Both the position numbers and the translations under genes were made by a program. Shown in pieces: positions 5,413-7,572 of a stretch of 7,572 nucleotides of DNA. The stretch spans positions 1 through 7,572 of the forward strand of contig DATAEK010000431.1 of NCBI GenBank assembly GCA_036258055.1, written 5' to 3'. This stretch comes from DATAEK01 sp036258055. Lineage in GTDB: Bacteria > Acidobacteriota > Vicinamibacteria > Vicinamibacterales > 2-12-FULL-66-21. Below the pieces are notes generated by a model. The model was given only the letters and a program-made list of their open reading frames with translations. It ran no database searches and had not been told where the DNA came from. Position 1 is the first letter of the stretch. Every line of letters begins with the position of its first letter.

Positions 5413-6680
5413 CACCTGCTCTCACACTTCGTCGCGTTGGAGCCCCGCTGCTGTCGGCGGTCGTCACAGCCGCCGTCCTCAGCGGTGCGCTTTGGGTTCA
5501 ACACGCGCGCGAGCAGTGGCCGTTTGCGTCGGGCAAACCGGATGCGCCGGCGGTTGCGGCCGCGCACGACATGGCGGCGATGGAACGTGCCTCTGATCCT
5601 TTAAGAGTGCCGATCGATGTCGAATCATCCACGTTGCAGGAGCTTGGAGTTCGCGTCGAAGAAGTCCGGCGTGAGTCTTTGACTCAGTCGGTACTGGCCG
5701 TTGCGACTGTCGTCCCCGATGAATCGCGCATTTCCCATGTGCATACGCGCGTCGCGGGATGGCTCGAGCAGCTCGACGTGAACACGACCGGTGAGACGGT
5801 AATCGCCGGTCAGCCGCTGGCCCACATCTTCTCGCAGGAACTGCTGTCGTCGCAGACCGAGTACCTCGCCGCACGCAAAGCCACCGCCGCGTCCGGGATT
5901 AGGAGCGCGGTCGTCGCGAGTGGTCGCACGCGCCTCGGCGTGCTGGGCATGACGCCTGCAGAAATCGACGCGATCGAGCAGAGCGGCGAACCGAAACGCC
6001 TGGTCACCGTCGTGGCACCTCGAAGCGGTGTCGTGGTGAATCGAGGCGTAACGGTGGGCACAGCGGTCGATCCGTCGACGACGCTCCTGACGATTGCGGA
6101 TTTGTCGCGGGTCTGGGTGCTGGCAGAGGTAGCTGAGGCGAACATCCCCGCGGTACGGGTGCGATCCACGGCACTACTGGACTTCCCGGCATCCGGACGC
6201 CAGCCGTTTGCGGCCCGCATGGACTTTTTGTACCCAATGCTGACAGAGCGCACGCGAACCCTCCGCGTGCGGTTCACGGTGGCTAATCCGCGCGGCACGC
6301 TGCGGCCCGGTCTGTACGGCACCGCTGCCTTCGCGTCGGCCGGTATCCCCACGATCACCGTTCCGCGCGACGCCGTCGTCGATACGGGACGGCAGCAGCA
6401 CGTTTTCGTCGTCGTCGGCGACCGCTTCGAGCCGCGACCAGTAACGTTGGGTGTACAGCTCGCCGACCGCGTCGAGGTGCGATCAGGCCTGAAGGCAGGT
6501 GACCACATCGTTGCCGCCGGCGTGTTCCTGCTCGATTCGGAGAGCCGCCTGCGCGCGACGGGCGGAGCAGTTGGGCACAGCCACGGTGGCGCGTCGAAGC
6601 CTGAGGACATTCCTTTACAGCCGGCGACACAGGCACCGAACGCTCCGCCTGTGGATCGGCATGCGGGACATCGGGAGTAA
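5409..6680 (+). CDS. Efflux RND periplasmic adaptor subunit (CusB/CzcB-like membrane fusion protein)
   Basis: This 423-residue protein bridges the inner-membrane pump and the outer-membrane channel. The start is the ATG in the ATGA overlap, supported by GAAGGGA upstream. Residues 11-30 are a hydrophobic signal or anchor. Then come a barrel-sandwich (lipoyl-like) half at about 106-140 (HTRVAGWLEQL, GETVIAGQPL), a helical hairpin at about 141-198, the second half at 199-230 (APRSGVVVNRGVTVG), a beta-barrel at about 233-305 (TERTRTLRVRFTV, LRPGLYGTA), and a membrane-proximal domain to about 380 (PRDAVVDTG, LKAGDHIVAAGVFLLDSES). The SESRL ending of the last domain is typical of HME adaptors. A His/Met cluster follows the anchor (AAHDMAAM, H53, M55, M58), and the C-terminal tail contains HSH (390-392) and HAGH (418-421). 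These may bind metal. Gene order and spacing place it firmly in the pump operon. Confidence 0.92.
   Translation: MTPALTLRRVGAPLLSAVVTAAVLSGALWVQHAREQWPFASGKPDAPAVAAAHDMAAMERASDPLRVPIDVESSTLQELGVRVEEVRRESLTQSVLAVATVVPDESRISHVHTRVAGWLEQLDVNTTGETVIAGQPLAHIFSQELLSSQTEYLAARKATAASGIRSAVVASGRTRLGVLGMTPAEIDAIEQSGEPKRLVTVVAPRSGVVVNRGVTVGTAVDPSTTLLTIADLSRVWVLAEVAEANIPAVRVRSTALLDFPASGRQPFAARMDFLYPMLTERTRTLRVRFTVANPRGTLRPGLYGTAAFASAGIPTITVPRDAVVDTGRQQHVFVVVGDRFEPRPVTLGVQLADRVEVRSGLKAGDHIVAAGVFLLDSESRLRATGGAVGHSHGGASKPEDIPLQPATQAPNAPPVDRHAGHRE
6673..6677 (+). promoter_or_regulatory. Ribosome binding site of the RND transporter gene
   Basis: GGGAG sits across the last codons of the adaptor gene, 8 bases before the ATG at 6686. 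It fixes the start of the transporter and couples it to the gene before. Confidence 0.75.
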
Positions 6681-6685
6681 CCGCC

Positions 6686-7572
6686 ATGGTCGAACGTCTC
6701 ATCGAACTATCGGCGCGGCACAAGTGGGTCGTCTTCAGCGTCGTCCTGGTGCTCATGTTGTGGGCTGCAGATTCGGTCCGCAAGACACCGCTCGACGCGC
6801 TGCCCGACATTTCCGATCCGCAGGTGATTGTCTTCACCGAGTGGATGGGACGCAGCCCCGATCTGGTCGAAGACCAAATCACGTATCCGCTCGTACGCAC
6901 CCTGCAAAGCACGCCGGGCGTGGTCACGGTTCGTGGCTATTCAATGTTCGGCATGAGCTTCACGTACGCCTTGTTCGGTGAAGGGACCGACATCTACTGG
7001 GCCCGAACGCGAGTGCTCGAACAGCTCGGACGGGTGCAGCAGCTGCTCCCGCCAGACGTGACACCAACGCTCGGCCCGGACGCGAGCGGCGTGGGTTGGG
7101 TCTACCAGTACGTTCTGAAAGATGCGACCGGCAGGATGGACCTCGCCGAGTTGCGCGCCCTGCAGGACTTCTCGGTGCGTCCCGCCCTGCAGTCCGTCGC
7201 TGGCGTGGCGGAGGTCGCGTCGCTCGGGGGGTTCCAGCGTCAGTACCAGATCGTCATTGACCCGGAGCGACTGGTCGGCTTCGGACTGACGCTCGGCGAC
7301 GTCACTCGATCCGTGCGCGACGCGAATGCGGAGGTCGGCGCGCGTGTGCTCGAGCTCGCCGGGCGCGAGTACGTGTTGCGCGGGCGTGGCTACGTCAAGG
7401 AACTCGCCGACCTCGAGCGCAGCGTCGTAACCGTGGGCGCGGGCGGGGTGCCGATCCGACTCGGCGACGTCGCACGCGTTCAGTACGGGCCCGACATTCG
7501 GCGCGGAGCTGCGGATTACAACGGTACGGGCGAAACGGTCGGCGGCATCGTCGTGATGCGGGTCGGCTCCAA
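6686..7572 (+). CDS. CusA/CzcA-family heavy-metal efflux RND transporter, N-terminal part (3' end beyond window)
   Basis: 295 complete codons are present of a protein that is normally about 1,020-1,060 residues. It is the inner-membrane, proton-driven pump of the tripartite complex. Residues 14-30 form the first membrane helix, followed by the HME signature TPLDALPDISDPQVIV. Then come the porter-domain segments DLVEDQITYPL (59-69), TVRGYSMFGMSFTY, YWARTRVLEQL, LGPDASGVGWVYQY (129-142), ALQDFSVRPALQSVAGVAEV and ADYNGTGETVGGIVVMR. It aligns almost without gaps with E. coli CusA as I recall it. The position matching CusA Met271 is isoleucine here (I271, in GPDIRRG). The three substrate-site methionines of CusA and the transmembrane proton-relay residues lie beyond the right edge, so copper/silver versus zinc/cobalt/cadmium cannot be decided. 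Confidence 0.95.
   Translation, partial: MVERLIELSARHKWVVFSVVLVLMLWAADSVRKTPLDALPDISDPQVIVFTEWMGRSPDLVEDQITYPLVRTLQSTPGVVTVRGYSMFGMSFTYALFGEGTDIYWARTRVLEQLGRVQQLLPPDVTPTLGPDASGVGWVYQYVLKDATGRMDLAELRALQDFSVRPALQSVAGVAEVASLGGFQRQYQIVIDPERLVGFGLTLGDVTRSVRDANAEVGARVLELAGREYVLRGRGYVKELADLERSVVTVGAGGVPIRLGDVARVQYGPDIRRGAADYNGTGETVGGIVVMRVGS

Noticed and set aside
3886..5415. 509-residue open frame on the minus strand opposite the TolC-family gene
   Set aside because: Rich in Arg, His and Gly with no recognisable motif; the plus strand encodes a clear TolC-family protein with signal peptide and repeats. It is the usual antisense shadow in GC-rich DNA.

Overview
The window is GC-rich bacterial DNA. 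It looks Gram-negative, because it encodes an outer-membrane TolC-type channel, a periplasmic adaptor and an RND pump. The gene style, with a large hydrolase/CPBP fusion and a small Cys-rich secreted protein ahead of a metal pump, reminds me of Acidobacteriota (Vicinamibacteria-like). That placement is a tentative inference from memory, not something the sequence proves.

Left part (1-2637, minus strand): a two-gene operon reading toward the left edge. The upstream gene (370-2637) encodes a 755-residue protein that fuses three normally separate modules: a CPBP-type intramembrane protease, an SRPBCC ligand-binding domain, and an alpha/beta hydrolase with Ser, acid and His positions in place. 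After 33 bases comes a second gene with a strong ribosome binding site (336 to beyond the left edge). It encodes a membrane-anchored SRPBCC protein that is clearly a paralogue of the middle domain of the fusion.

Middle part (2638-3625): about 600 bases with no convincing gene, containing a 7-bp hairpin in the leader of the minus-strand operon. Next comes the 5' end of a DUF998-type membrane protein gene with a good ribosome binding site. It is cut off after about 67 family-like residues and ends in an unrelated tail, so I read it as a truncated pseudogene.

Right part (3626-7572, plus strand): a heavy-metal efflux (HME-RND) operon. It starts with a small exported Cys/His-containing protein (3626-3985, GTG start, function unknown) and a short perfect hairpin. 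Three tightly coupled pump genes follow: a TolC-family outer-membrane channel, a periplasmic adaptor (ATGA overlap) and a CusA/CzcA-family RND transporter (5-base gap) that runs off the right edge. Together the three would form a tripartite pump moving a metal cation from the periplasm or cytoplasm to the outside. The metal is not settled. The RND protein is CusA-like overall, but the position matching the periplasmic relay methionine Met271 of E. coli CusA is isoleucine, and no CusF-like chaperone gene is present. The adaptor has a His/Met cluster near its N-terminus and a His-containing tail.
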